Source: Deltaproteobacteria bacterium (GTDB taxonomy: Bacteria > Desulfobacterota > DSM-4660 > Desulfatiglandales > Desulfatiglandaceae). Taken from it: DNA of 19,110 bases. A model generated the notes under the pieces. That model worked only from the letters and a program-made list of their open reading frames with translations, ran no database searches and was not told where the DNA came from. This document shows, piece by piece, positions 1-7,893 of the stretch. The DNA is taken from assembly GCA_021159525.1 (NCBI GenBank), contig JAGHEC010000247.1, positions 1-19,110 on the forward strand, in the 5' to 3' direction. Every line of letters begins with the position of its first letter. Position 1 is the first letter of the stretch. A program made the translations under genes and the position numbers.

Positions 1-180
1 AGCAAAGCGAGGACAAACCGGGGACCCGCCCGAAGGGTGGGGAGTCCGAGCAAAGCGAGGACAAACCGGGGACCCGCCCGAAGGGTGGGGAGTCCGAGCA
101 AAGCGAGCGAAGAAGAGACGGCGCCCTCCCGGCAGTCGCGTCAGAAAAACCCTCCTGCCCCGGGTTATTGAGCTGTTACG
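1..180. repeat. Dispersed palindromic element, copy 1 (left end cut by window), with 48-bp tandem repeat inside
   Basis: Positions 1-48 and 49-96 are identical 48-bp units, and a partial third unit runs to about 105. The unit contains the inverted motif GACCCGCCCGAAGGGTGGGG. After the tandem block, 140-180 carries AGAAAAACCCTCCTGCCCC followed by TATTGAGCTGTTAC. This nearly duplicates the right end of the element at 2013-2176 (AGAAAAACCCTCCTGCCCC, TATTGAGCTATTACC). I infer the right part of the same repeat family, with its left end outside the window. It interrupts or terminates the PAS sensor remnant at 182-913. Confidence 0.75.
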
Positions 181-181
181 A

Positions 182-913
182 TATTCCTTATTCCGGCGCA
201 TCTCCTCCTGAAGGGAGACCCCCCGGGTCACATCCCGAATCCCCTCGATGCTCTGGATGATCTCGCCCCCCTCGTCCAGGATGGGAGTGGCCAATATTTC
301 CTCCACAACCCTCTTGCCGCCCCGGGTCTCGTGCTCGTGGGTTGCGGAATAGTCCTGGCCCGTATCCATGACCCTGTCAAAGGGGCAAATAAGGGCATCT
401 CCGGTATAGGGCCCGGAGGAGAGTGGCAGGTCTCCTCGTAACATTTTTTTCATGCAAGGCTGTTTCGCTGAGTCCGGCTGCCTTAATAAAGGATTTGTTG
501 ACGCGATAGATGGGGCGGTGCCGGTTGAGCGCCATAATCTTGTCCGATAGGGAATCAATGAATTTCTGAGACGAGTCGCGCTCCTTCCCGAGTCCCTCTT
601 CCGATTCCCGCTGCAGTTGCTGCTTCTCGGTCTCGATCCGGATCAGGTCCAAGAAGAGCCTGGCCCCCCGGTGATCGATGCAACTGACATGGATCGGCTT
701 GGCGCCGATCATTTGTTCGCGGATATCCATGGAACCGGTCAATTCGATCAGAAGGTTCAGGCCGGGGAGGCCATAAAGCTCGGCAAAATCCGGGGTTGTG
801 AAGATCCCCATCTCCCTGGCCCTGGCGATGCCGGGGGCATGGGGGTTGGGATCGGCCACGCCCACGACTTTTAGATTCAACCGTGCCAGACGTTCATCAC
901 TTAAGAGTCGGTC
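182..913 (-). pseudogene. PAS-domain sensor protein remnant (truncated at both ends, at least two frameshifts)
   Basis: Read leftwards from about 913, the frame gives LLSDERLARLNLKVVGVADP, then an IELTG motif and IDHRGARLFLDLI. This is the Rossmann-like N-terminal part often seen before PAS domains in Desulfobacterota sensor kinases. A coiled linker rich in E, Q and R follows, then the start of a PAS domain (IDSLSDKIMALNRHRPIYRVN). The frame breaks in an A7 run at 444-450, where another frame resumes with KKCYEETCHSPPGP. It breaks again near 400-415, where the third frame resumes with ALICPFDRVMDTGQDYSATH and continues to RDVTRGVSLQEEMRRNKEYR. The usual first GGG-containing strand is missing at the N terminus, and the C terminus runs into the repeat at about 180. 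No kinase domain is present. It is probably non-functional; frame errors in the assembly are an alternative for the two indels but not for the truncations. Confidence 0.65.
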
Positions 914-1030
914 ACCCCTTTGCGCGCAAAAAGGCGTTTGTAGCCTTTCAGGTCCCCTGACGTGGATATGTTACCCCAACCCGGGGCCGGACACAAGCAA
1001 AGAGATTGGAAATGGAGGAAGAGGGGCAGC

Positions 1031-1082
1031 AAAAAAGAGTGAGCCTGACCGACAGCCTCTGAGGGCTGAAACGGTCAGGCTC
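1031..1082 (-). terminator. Intrinsic terminator closing the hdr-flx gene set
   Basis: GAGCCTGACCG (1041-1051) pairs perfectly with CGGTCAGGCTC (1072-1082). An inner stem, CAGCC (1053-1057) with GGCTG (1064-1068), extends the hairpin. On the minus strand the stem is followed by ACTC and then six T residues (1036-1031). It lies 38 nt past the flxA stop codon, so it is well placed to end the leftward transcript. Confidence 0.85.
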
Positions 1083-1119
1083 GGGGGTTGGAGGAGTGAA
1101 ACAAGTGATCTGTAACTGT

Positions 1120-1962
1120 TTAATATTCCGGAGGCATCTGTTTGAGCTGAGCAAGGGAGAATACCGGGCCGTCCTTGCACACGTACTTGTCCCCGATGTT
1201 GCACCGGCCGCACATGCCGATGCCGCACTTCATCCGCATTTCCAAAGACAGAATAATCCGCTCGGGCGGAAAGCCCAGCTTTTCCAGAACCGGCTGGGTG
1301 AACCGGATCATGATGGGAGGGCCGCACACAATGGCAATGGCATTGTCCGCACTTGTGATCTTCTGCTCAGCGATGGCAGGCACAAACCCCACATTGTATT
1401 TCCAGTCGGGATCGTCCGTGCCATCCACCGTGATGTGCATGTGGATGTCGTCCCGCTGCTCCCATGCTGCCAGCTCATCCTTGTACAGGAGCATACCCGG
1501 GGTCCTAGCCCCGTAGACCACGGTGATGTCCTTGAACCGGGGGCGGTTCTCGGGTTCAAGCATGTACACAATGCTGGACCTCAGGGTCGTAAAGGCAAAC
1601 CCCCCGCCCACAATCACCACATTCTTCCCTTCCATCTCGTCCCAGGGATACCAGTTGCCCAATGGTCCCCGGATCCCCATGACATCGCCCTCTTTCATGT
1701 TGTGCAGATAGGTGGTCACCAACCCCACCTTGTTGACCGTAAAAGAGACAAACCCCTTTTCCGTGGGCGACGATGCAATCCCAATGGGGATCTCCCCCTT
1801 CCCGGCCACGGACAGCTCCGCAAACTGCCCCGGCGTATAGGCAAATTTGGCCTCATCTTCAGGGTTCAGGAACACAAATCTGAAGGTCTTCAGATTCCTG
1901 TCCTCGGTCTCGGTTATAATCCGATCAATCCGAACCGGATAGGGTACATACGGATTTTCCAA
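1120..1962 (-). CDS. flxA: FlxA-like NAD(P)H:flavin/[2Fe-2S] oxidoreductase subunit
   Basis: The 280-residue protein is of the ferredoxin-reductase type also seen in sulfhydrogenase gamma subunits, AsrB and dihydroorotate dehydrogenase electron-transfer subunits. Visible parts are an FAD-binding barrel with YTPGQFAELSV and PIGIASS (about residues 62-86), an NAD-binding fold with VVIVGGGFAFTTLRS (about 111) and a C-terminal [2Fe-2S] site with Cys246, Cys251, Cys254 and Cys262 (CGIGMCGRC then C). The start is a TTG at 1962: a near-perfect Shine-Dalgarno, AAAGGAGG (1978-1971), sits 8 nt upstream and no ATG fits. In the known HdrABC-FlxABCD system of sulfate reducers, FlxA takes electrons from NAD(P)H. 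I infer the same here, feeding FlxB, FlxC, FlxD and HdrA. It is last in the cluster and is separated from flxB by 262 bp holding a palindromic repeat. Confidence 0.87.
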   Translation of the reverse strand: MENPYVPYPVRIDRIITETEDRNLKTFRFVFLNPEDEAKFAYTPGQFAELSVAGKGEIPIGIASSPTEKGFVSFTVNKVGLVTTYLHNMKEGDVMGIRGPLGNWYPWDEMEGKNVVIVGGGFAFTTLRSSIVYMLEPENRPRFKDITVVYGARTPGMLLYKDELAAWEQRDDIHMHITVDGTDDPDWKYNVGFVPAIAEQKITSADNAIAIVCGPPIMIRFTQPVLEKLGFPPERIILSLEMRMKCGIGMCGRCNIGDKYVCKDGPVFSLAQLKQMPPEY

Positions 1963-1970
1963 GGAAAAAA

Positions 1971-1978
1971 CCTCCTTT
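1971..1978 (-). promoter_or_regulatory. Strong ribosome binding site fixing a TTG start
   Basis: On the minus strand AAAGGAGG lies 8 nt before the TTG at 1962-1960. No ATG or GTG near it gives the full flavin domain, so this site decides the start of flxA. Confidence 0.75.
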
Positions 1979-2012
1979 TAAGCAAACCAAAACAACTAAG
2001 GTTGATGCATGC

Positions 2013-2176
2013 GTATCAGCTCAATAATTAGGGGGATAACAGCGAACGCAGTGCCCGGGCAGGAGGATTTTTCTTCCGCTCCCTCCGGGCCGTAGGCCCG
2101 CTACGGGCCAGAGGCCGGGCCTCCGGGCCGGTTTCTTCAGAAAAACCCTCCTGCCCCTGCCTATTGAGCTATTACC
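2013..2176. repeat. Dispersed palindromic element, copy 2, between flxB and flxA
   Basis: The outer ends are inverted repeats: GTATCAGCTCAATA (2013-2026) and TATTGAGCTATTACC (2162-2176). An inner pair, GGGCAGGAGGATTTTTCTTC (about 2057-2076) and AGAAAAACCCTCCTGCCCC (about 2139-2157), is also inverted. The core is GC-rich with nested palindromes around GGCCCGCTACGGGCC (about 2094-2109). The left 80 bp match the element at 18901-19046, and the right end matches copy 1 at the window start. There is no coding capacity, so it is MITE-like or a large REP-like element. It fills most of the flxB-flxA gap and could form strong RNA structure inside the operon. Confidence 0.75.
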
Positions 2177-2224
2177 TTACCGTTAGACTCTCTATGTGTA
2201 ACTTCTCTGCAACATGCGAGAAAG

Positions 2225-3271
2225 TTAGGCGCTTTCAAAATTGTTCATCCGTTCGCAAATATCCCGGATGTCAATGTTGACCGGGCAGTACCGGACGCAG
2301 CGGCCGCACCCCGAGCACTGAACCCCGTTCTCGTATTTGTCCACATAGTATTTCAGCTTGTGCATGAACCGCTGACGCACCCGCTGAAATTTCTGGTCCC
2401 TCGGATTGTGGCCCGATCCGTGAAGCGTAAAGAGCGGAAACATACAGGAATCCCAATTCCGGATCCGGTCCCCTTGCTTGCCAAAGACCTCATCCTGGAT
2501 GTCAAAACACCAGCAGGTGGGGCACAGGTAAGTGCAGGTCCCGCAGTTGAGACACCCGAAGGCCACCTCTTCCCAGAAGGGGGCATTGAAAAGATCGGTA
2601 GTCTTTTGGTCCTTCAACCGGTCTGTGGGAGGAGAAGAGACGATCTTCTGAGATGCCTCCTCTGCCAGGGCCTCGGCCTCCTTGTATGCGCCCTCATCCG
2701 CAGGTGTTCCACCGGTCATCTTGGCCAGAAACCCCTCTCCTTTGTCGGTCAGGCCTTTGACAAGATACCGATCCCCCAGGTCCACCATAAGGGCGTCCAG
2801 CCACTCTTCGTGAAACGGGCCCCCGCCCACGGCCGTGCAAAAACACGTGGAACAGGGACGGTTGCATCCCAGCCCTACCAGCGTAGTCGATCCAAACCGT
2901 CTCACCCACCAGGGATCCCGGTACTCGGGATTGTCAAAGTTGCGGTTCACGATCTGAAAGCCATGGGCATCGCAGGGCCTGATCCCCACAATGGCCCGGG
3001 GAGAGAAATCCTTGGGAGACTCCTTTAAAATATTAGCCTCCGGGTCAGCGTCGTCCAGGCTGTATTCAAACAACCGTTCCGATTCAGGATACATAACAGC
3101 CTTGGGCGACATCCGCGTGTTGTCATAATCAAAATCAGGCGCTTTTCCTTCACTCATGGGCATAAAGGCATGAAAGTCTCCGTCTTTTACCGGCACATAG
3201 ATCTTGTAGTCGTTCTTGAGACCCTCCAGCCCCTGTATCCATTTTTCCTTGCCATATACCTTGTCTGTCAT
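2225..3271 (-). CDS. flxB: FlxB-like (AsrA-related) [4Fe-4S] electron-transfer subunit
   Basis: The 348-residue iron-sulfur protein resembles anaerobic sulfite reductase subunit A (AsrA) and FlxB. Near the middle are IRPCDAHG and GCNRPCSTCFC, typical of this family. The C-terminal part carries two clusters: CLNCGTCTYLCPTCWCF from residue 240 and CSGCGRCVRYCP from residue 319. No signal peptide or membrane segment is seen, so it is cytoplasmic. I chose the second of two adjacent ATGs (3271) because GAGGT lies 5 nt before it. A longer reading frame upstream would overlap flxC and looks spurious. By family knowledge it relays electrons between the NADH-oxidising FlxA and the HdrA side. The B versus C assignment rests on the flxD-C-B-A order known in other sulfate reducers. 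Confidence 0.83.
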   Translation of the reverse strand: MTDKVYGKEKWIQGLEGLKNDYKIYVPVKDGDFHAFMPMSEGKAPDFDYDNTRMSPKAVMYPESERLFEYSLDDADPEANILKESPKDFSPRAIVGIRPCDAHGFQIVNRNFDNPEYRDPWWVRRFGSTTLVGLGCNRPCSTCFCTAVGGGPFHEEWLDALMVDLGDRYLVKGLTDKGEGFLAKMTGGTPADEGAYKEAEALAEEASQKIVSSPPTDRLKDQKTTDLFNAPFWEEVAFGCLNCGTCTYLCPTCWCFDIQDEVFGKQGDRIRNWDSCMFPLFTLHGSGHNPRDQKFQRVRQRFMHKLKYYVDKYENGVQCSGCGRCVRYCPVNIDIRDICERMNNFESA

Positions 3272-3299
3272 CATCGACCTCTGTGAACCTATTAGGCGC

Positions 3300-4253
3300 T
3301 TATTTGATAAAGTCATTGTAGTCGTCGGGCCGGTACACATCCAAAGGCGGTCTCTGATCAAGGGTCAGCCCCGCTTCCCATGAAAAGAGTTCCAGGCAGT
3401 CTTTGTTGAGCTTCTTGGTAAACTGCCGCATGGGGATCCCCATGGGGCAGACCCGCTCGCACGCCCCGCAGTCCGTGCACCGGCCGGCACAGTGATATGC
3501 CCTCAAAAAATGAAAGGTCAAGGTGTCGGTCGGATCAATGCTCTTGCCCACCCACTGGGGTTTCGATTCATCCACAAAACAAGTTGGGCAATAACACAGG
3601 GGACAGGCATTCCGGCAGGCATAGCACCGGATGCACCGGCCAATCAGCCGGGTGAAAAACCCCTGCTTCTTCTCCGGGTCCATGGCCTCCACCTTTTCCA
3701 CGTCCTCATAGGCCGATACATCGGTCTGCTCTTCCACCAGCTCCCCCACCAGCTCGTCGTAGATCACCGGGTTGCGATGGGTGCACACCGCACAGTTGCT
3801 TTGCAGAAACTTCTCCTTTTCAAAGGTCTCTTCAAAGTCGGCCCCCTTCACCACAAAGGTCTTGCCGTTCTGTTCAATGTCCAGGATCTCTTTGTAGTGC
3901 ACGGCCCGCATCACGGCCCGGTGGTCGATCATCCCCTCGCAGGGAATCCCCACAATGTAGAGCTGCTCCCGTTGGATCTGGTTCTCAATGATGTGCGTAA
4001 CCATGTTGCGGGAATTGCAACCGTTCGCGATGACCCCGATCCTGTCGGTCCGCTTGGTCAGATAGTTGCACAGGTTCAGGCCGCAGAAGTTGTCCCAGTA
4101 GAGACGAGCCGCTTCCTCGGGGGCGGTGATCAGAACCGGCTGGTTCATCATGGGCATCGTCCCCTTCCGATACCCGATGAACACATCCACCTTCTCCTCC
4201 TGAAGCAGCCTTTTGGCGATCTCCTGGATCTTTTCCGTATACTTGACCATCAT
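3300..4253 (-). CDS. flxC: FlxC-like iron-sulfur subunit with F420-hydrogenase beta-like N-terminal domain
   Basis: This protein is 317 residues long. The N-terminal half has KVDVFIGYRKGT, IGVIANGCNSRNMVTHIIE and IPCEGMIDHR, the pattern of FrhB/FdhB-like domains, although a role with F420 itself is not implied. Downstream is a Cys-rich segment, CIRCYACRNACPLCYCPTC, from residue 207. A ferredoxin-like CAGRCTDCGACERVCPMG runs from residue 255 and should bind two [4Fe-4S] clusters. The start ATG overlaps the flxD stop as ATGA (4253-4250), pointing to translational coupling; a second ATG follows immediately. In the Flx system this is one of the wire subunits between FlxA and HdrA. No membrane segments or signal peptide are visible. 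Confidence 0.83.
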   Translation of the reverse strand: MMVKYTEKIQEIAKRLLQEEKVDVFIGYRKGTMPMMNQPVLITAPEEAARLYWDNFCGLNLCNYLTKRTDRIGVIANGCNSRNMVTHIIENQIQREQLYIVGIPCEGMIDHRAVMRAVHYKEILDIEQNGKTFVVKGADFEETFEKEKFLQSNCAVCTHRNPVIYDELVGELVEEQTDVSAYEDVEKVEAMDPEKKQGFFTRLIGRCIRCYACRNACPLCYCPTCFVDESKPQWVGKSIDPTDTLTFHFLRAYHCAGRCTDCGACERVCPMGIPMRQFTKKLNKDCLELFSWEAGLTLDQRPPLDVYRPDDYNDFIK

Positions 4254-4684
4254 GCCACCTCAGCTCTCTTCTTGATAAAATACCGGGCCGGTCCCATGGC
4301 CTTCACTTCCTTTGCCACCTCATTGGCTACCTCAACAAACTTGGTGGCCTCCGCAGAAGATATCCACGAAAAATGAAGCCTTCCCGGCTCAATCCCCACA
4401 TGCTCCAGAAGACCTTTCAGGAGCGCAAATTTTCTTCTGGCATAGTAATTACCTTCCAGGTAATGGCAGTCCCCGGGGTGTCACCCCGACACCCACACCC
4501 CGTCGGCCCCGTGCCGGAAGGCGGCCAGTATGAACTTGGGGCTCACCCTGGCCGAGCAGGGAACCCGGATAATCCGAAAGTTGGGAGGGTATTGAAACCG
4601 GCTTACCCCCGCCAGGTCCGCAGCCCCATAACTGCACCAATTGCAGAGAAATGTCGTAATCTTGGCTTCCCACTCACTCATCAT
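4250..4684 (-). CDS. flxD: FlxD/MvhD-family [2Fe-2S] subunit, selenoprotein read through TGA at 4483-4481
   Basis: Simple translation stops at VWVSG, but the same frame continues past TGA with HPGDCHYLEGNYYARRKFAL and runs to a TGA at 4250, giving 144 residues. Family positions align without gaps to MvhD1 in this window: Cys14, Cys17, Cys43, position 68 and Cys73. MvhD1 has Cys68 (SGCHIGDCHY) where this gene has TGA (SG-U-HPGDCHY). A 6-bp perfect hairpin lies 16 nt after the TGA. MvhD/VhuD proteins with selenocysteine are known in methanogens. The role by family is to pass electrons from the partner dehydrogenase to HdrA. Two adjacent ATGs (4684 and 4681) follow AGGAG, and the second has the better spacing. 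Overlap with flxC supports full-length translation. It lacks the winged-helix tail of MvhD1. Confidence 0.85.
4448..4464 (-). promoter_or_regulatory. Candidate bacterial SECIS hairpin of flxD
   Basis: On the minus strand ATTACC (4464-4459) pairs perfectly with GGTAAT (4453-4448) around the loop TGGAA. The stem starts 16 nt after the TGA at 4483-4481. A short stem with a G-containing loop at this distance is what bacterial SelB-dependent SECIS elements look like. The bases between TGA and stem also contain the palindrome CCCCGGGG. Folding was judged by eye. Confidence 0.6.
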
Positions 4685-4800
4685 TCTCTCCTGGTTATCA
4701 GATATGCTGAATACTGGATCCGCAAGGCATGAAGGCCGCCCCCCGCTTCAAAACTCCATCCGAGGCATCCGCTGCTCACCCATCCAGCCAGCTTCTATTC

Positions 4801-4830
4801 ATCCCTTAATCCCTCAATCCTTTAATCCCC
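4801..4830. repeat. Short 8-bp tandem repeat (ATCCYTYA)n
   Basis: Three consecutive imperfect units, ATCCCTTA, ATCCCTCA and ATCCTTTA, plus a partial ATCCCC lie just downstream of the hdrA2 stop. Together with the rest of 4685-4832 they separate hdrA2 from flxD. No gene or clear terminator is seen in that 148-bp gap. Confidence 0.6.
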
Positions 4831-4832
4831 AC

Positions 4833-7823
4833 TCACATCTCGTTGATCATGGCGATGATCTGATCTTCCCCGAATCCCTTCAGATTCAAGGCCCCTGACC
4901 GGCACGAGGCCACGCACAACCCGCATCCCTTGCACAGAACCGGGTTGATCTGGGCCTTGCCCGCAAACCGGCCTTCGCTCACAAACGAGGGCGCGGAATA
5001 GGGACAGATCTCCACGCACACCCCGCATCCGCTGCAATACAGGGGATTCACCTCGGCCACGGTCCCGCTCACCTGGAACTCCTTACGGGCCAAGAGGGTC
5101 ACGGCCCGGGAAGAAGCGGCCAGGGCCTGGGCCGCTGACTCGTCAATCGATTTGGGATAATGCGCCATGCCGCACAAAAATACCCCGTCCGTGGCAAACT
5201 CGGACGGCCCCAACTTGGCATGGGCCTCCACAAAAAATCCGTCTTCGTTCATGGGCACCTTGAAAAACTGGGCCAGCTTCTGGTCCCGGTAGGGCACAAT
5301 GGCCGCCGCCAGGGTCAACAGATCCGCCTTCATCACAATCGGCCGGCCCAGAATCGTGTCCATCACCTCAATTTCCAGCCTATCCTCGCCCGCACGGACC
5401 CGGGGCTTCCGGTCCAGCGAAAAACGGAAAAACCGAACCCCGGCCTCCCGGGCCGCCCGGTACAGATATTCCCTCTCCCCGTAGGTCCGGATGTCCCGGT
5501 ACAGGATCACCACCTCCATATCGGGGTTCAACTCTTTCAGATGAAGCGCGCTCTCCATGCTGTGCGTGCAGCACACCCTCGAACAGTAGGGCCGTTCAGG
5601 CTCCCGCGACCCTACGCATTGGATAAAGACCGCGCTCTGAATCTCCTTAAGTGCCGGATCTCCCGCCATAAACCGACGGTCCAGCTCCAGGTGCGTCATC
5701 ACACGCGGATCCCTGCCGTACAGATACTCCTCAGGCCGGTATTCCTGCGCACCCGTCGCAAGGATGGCGACACCGTGCTCGATCTGGCTGGTCCGCCCGT
5801 CCCCTGTCTTGACCTGGGTCTTGAAGTTGCCCACGAATCCTTCCACGGAGGTCAGCTCCGTGGACAGGTAGACGTGAATCCGCACATCCCTTTCCACATC
5901 GTCGATAAGTTTGCAAACCTGATCCTGGATGTCCTCTCCCTTCCATGTCTGGTAAAGGTCGAGGGCCTGTCCGCCCAGGACATTGGAACGTTCGATCAGA
6001 AAGACCTCATAGCCCTGGCGGGACAGGGTCCGGGCGCACATAAGCCCCGCTACCCCTCCGCCCACAACCAGGACATTCTGATCAATGCTGAGGGTCGATT
6101 CCTGAAGCGGTTCCATGAGCGCGACCTTGGCCACGGCCATGCGTACCAGGTCCTTGGCCTTTTCCGTGGCCAGTTCCGGGCTGTCCCTGTGAACCCACGA
6201 ATCCTGGTTCCGAATGTTGGTCATCTCAAAGAGATACTTGTTCAGCCCGGCGGCCGCCAGGGTCTCCTGGAAAAGGGGCTCATGGGTTTTGGGCGTACAC
6301 GCGGCCACCACCACCCGGTTGAGGTGGTTCTCCTTGATAACCCTGCTGATGGCATCCTGGGTGTCCTGGGAGCAGGTGTAGAGATTGTCCGCGGCATATA
6401 CCACATAGGGAAGACCCGCGGCATATTCGCGGACCGCATCCACATCCACTACTCCGGCAATATTGATCCCGCACTTGCATACGAACACCCCAATGCGCGG
6501 CCGTTCGCCCACGACCGGGAGTTCAGGGATCTTTTCCTTGGCCTTGGTCAGGGTGTGCCTGGAAGGGCTCAGGATCTCGCCCACGGCACAGGCCGCGGCA
6601 CTGGCATCTATGACCGACTGGGGGATGTCTTTGGGGTTCTGGAAGGCCCCGCCCACGAAGATCCCTTCCCGGGAAGTGGACACCGGCGCAAAGCTGGAGG
6701 TCTGGCAGAAGTTTCCCTCGGTCAGTTGGAGTTGAAGGGTCCTGCTCAGATCAATCAATTCGCGGGGCGTTTCAAAACCTACGGACAGGACCACCATGTC
6801 AAATGTCTCGGCCTTGAGCCGGCCGTCTTCAGTGGCATACTGGATCAGGAGATCCCCTGTGTCCCGGATCTCGTCGACCGTGTGGACCCGGGACCGGATA
6901 AACCGAATTTTGTGCTTGTTCCTGGCATCCTCGTAATATCTTTCAAAGTCCTTGCCATAGGTCCGCATATCCATAAAGAAAATGGCGCAGTCCAGGTCGC
7001 CCCGGGCGTGTTCCTTGGCAATCACCGCCTCCTTGATGGCATACATACAGCAGACCGAAGAGCAGTATCCGTGATCGCACCGGTGGATATCCCGGGAACC
7101 AACACACTGGAGCCATGCGATCTTGGCAGGTTCTTCCCGGTCGTAGGGCCGCATGAGATGTCCCAAATAGGGGCCGGATGCGGAGAGAATGCGCTCAAAC
7201 TCCATAGAAGTGACTACATTGGGAGACTCCCGGCAGCACAGGGTATCAAGATCCTTGGGATCAAACACCTTGCTCCCCGGGGTCAGAACCAGGGCACCTA
7301 CCCTCAGCTCGGTTTTCCTGGGCCGGTCGTCATACCGGACAGCCTCTGCCAGACATACCTTTTCGCAGAGACCGCAGCCGATGCAGATATCCCGGTCAAT
7401 GTTGTAGGCGAGAGGGATGGCCTGGGCATATCGGATGGAAATGGCAGCTCGTTTGCCCAGTCCGCAGTCATATTCATTTACCCCGGTGATGGGGCACGCC
7501 TGTGCGCACTGGCCGCAGCCCGTGCACACGTCGGGATCTATGAACCGGGGATAATTGACAAGGGTGACGGTAAAATCTCCTGGCGCTCCCTCAACCGATT
7601 CCACCTCGGAATTGGTAATGATATGGATATTGAGATGCCGGCCGACCTCGACCAGTTTGGGCGAGATAATTCACATGGCGCAGTCGTTGGTGGGAAAGGT
7701 CTTGTCCAACTGGGCCATGATCCCGCCGATGCTTGTGGATCGATCCACCAGGTAGACATAATAACCGGCGTCTGCCAGATCCAGGGCCGCCTGCATCCCC
7801 GCGATGCCGGCCCCCACCACCAT
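4833..7823 (-). CDS. hdrA2: HdrA-family flavo-iron-sulfur protein, selenoprotein read through TGA at 7673-7671
   Basis: Taking the first usable in-frame ATG (7823), the protein has 996 residues. The first FAD domain is MVVGAGIAGMQAAL at residue 1, then KTFPTNDCAM-U-IISPKLVEVG with selenocysteine at 51, where HdrA1 has Cys64. Ferredoxin motifs follow at residue 100 (CTGCGQCAQACP) and 147 (CIGCGLCEKVC), then CSSVCCMYAIKEA. A second HdrA-like half starts near 448 (GVFVCKCGINIAGVVD) with a second FAD motif near 587 (VVGGGVAG) and YCSRVCCT. Two C-terminal ferredoxin motifs lie at 930 (CSGCGVC) and 964 (CKGCGLC). HdrA proteins carry the bifurcating FAD; by context this one serves FlxABCD. Selenocysteine forms of HdrA are known. 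The N terminus is uncertain: the good Shine-Dalgarno points to an ATG at 7868 followed by TAA at codon 3, and a start at 7823 leaves a very short first beta strand. Confidence 0.82.
7638..7655 (-). promoter_or_regulatory. Candidate bacterial SECIS hairpin of hdrA2
   Basis: On the minus strand CTGGTC (7655-7650) pairs with GGCCGG (7643-7638), using G-C and G-U pairs, around the loop GAGGTC. The stem starts 15 nt after the TGA at 7673-7671. The loop contains AGGUC, the same string found in the apical loop of the E. coli fdhF SECIS (AGGUCU, from memory). The matching part of the Cys-encoding hdrA1 reads CTGGTGGAAGTGGGCCGG: its outer bases are similar but the AGGUC loop is gone. Confidence 0.65.
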
Positions 7824-7846
7824 GGCGCTGCCGATGATTTCCCCGG

Positions 7847-7853
7847 CTTTTTT
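7847..7853 (-). other. A AAA AAG heptamer at the hdrA2 5' end (possible -1 slippery site or homopolymer error)
   Basis: From the ATG at 7873 the codons run M P C T K S R K K, with AAA AAG in the zero frame. A one-base backward slip, or one additional A in the run, would enter the HdrA frame as A G E I I G S A M V V G. This would restore a normal N terminus of similar length to HdrA1. The heptamer is a canonical -1 frameshift motif, but the simplest reading may be a lost A. Confidence 0.4.
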
Positions 7854-7893
7854 CTGCTTTTAGTGCATGGCATATCCTTTTTGCACGGTTAAA

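Noticed and set aside
1..105. CRISPR array
   Set aside because: The 48-bp units are directly abutting with no unique spacers and no cas genes.
1096..2031. A 311-residue plus-strand open frame
   Set aside because: It is the shadow of flxA, with no family motifs and His/Pro-rich random composition.
4481..4684. FlxD as a truncated pseudogene
   Set aside because: Full homology continues in the same frame after the TGA, and the end is coupled to flxC; decay would not preserve this.
5160..7892. A 910-residue open frame on the plus strand
   Set aside because: It is the antisense shadow of hdrA2: it lacks recognisable motifs, while the minus strand carries clear FAD and ferredoxin motifs.
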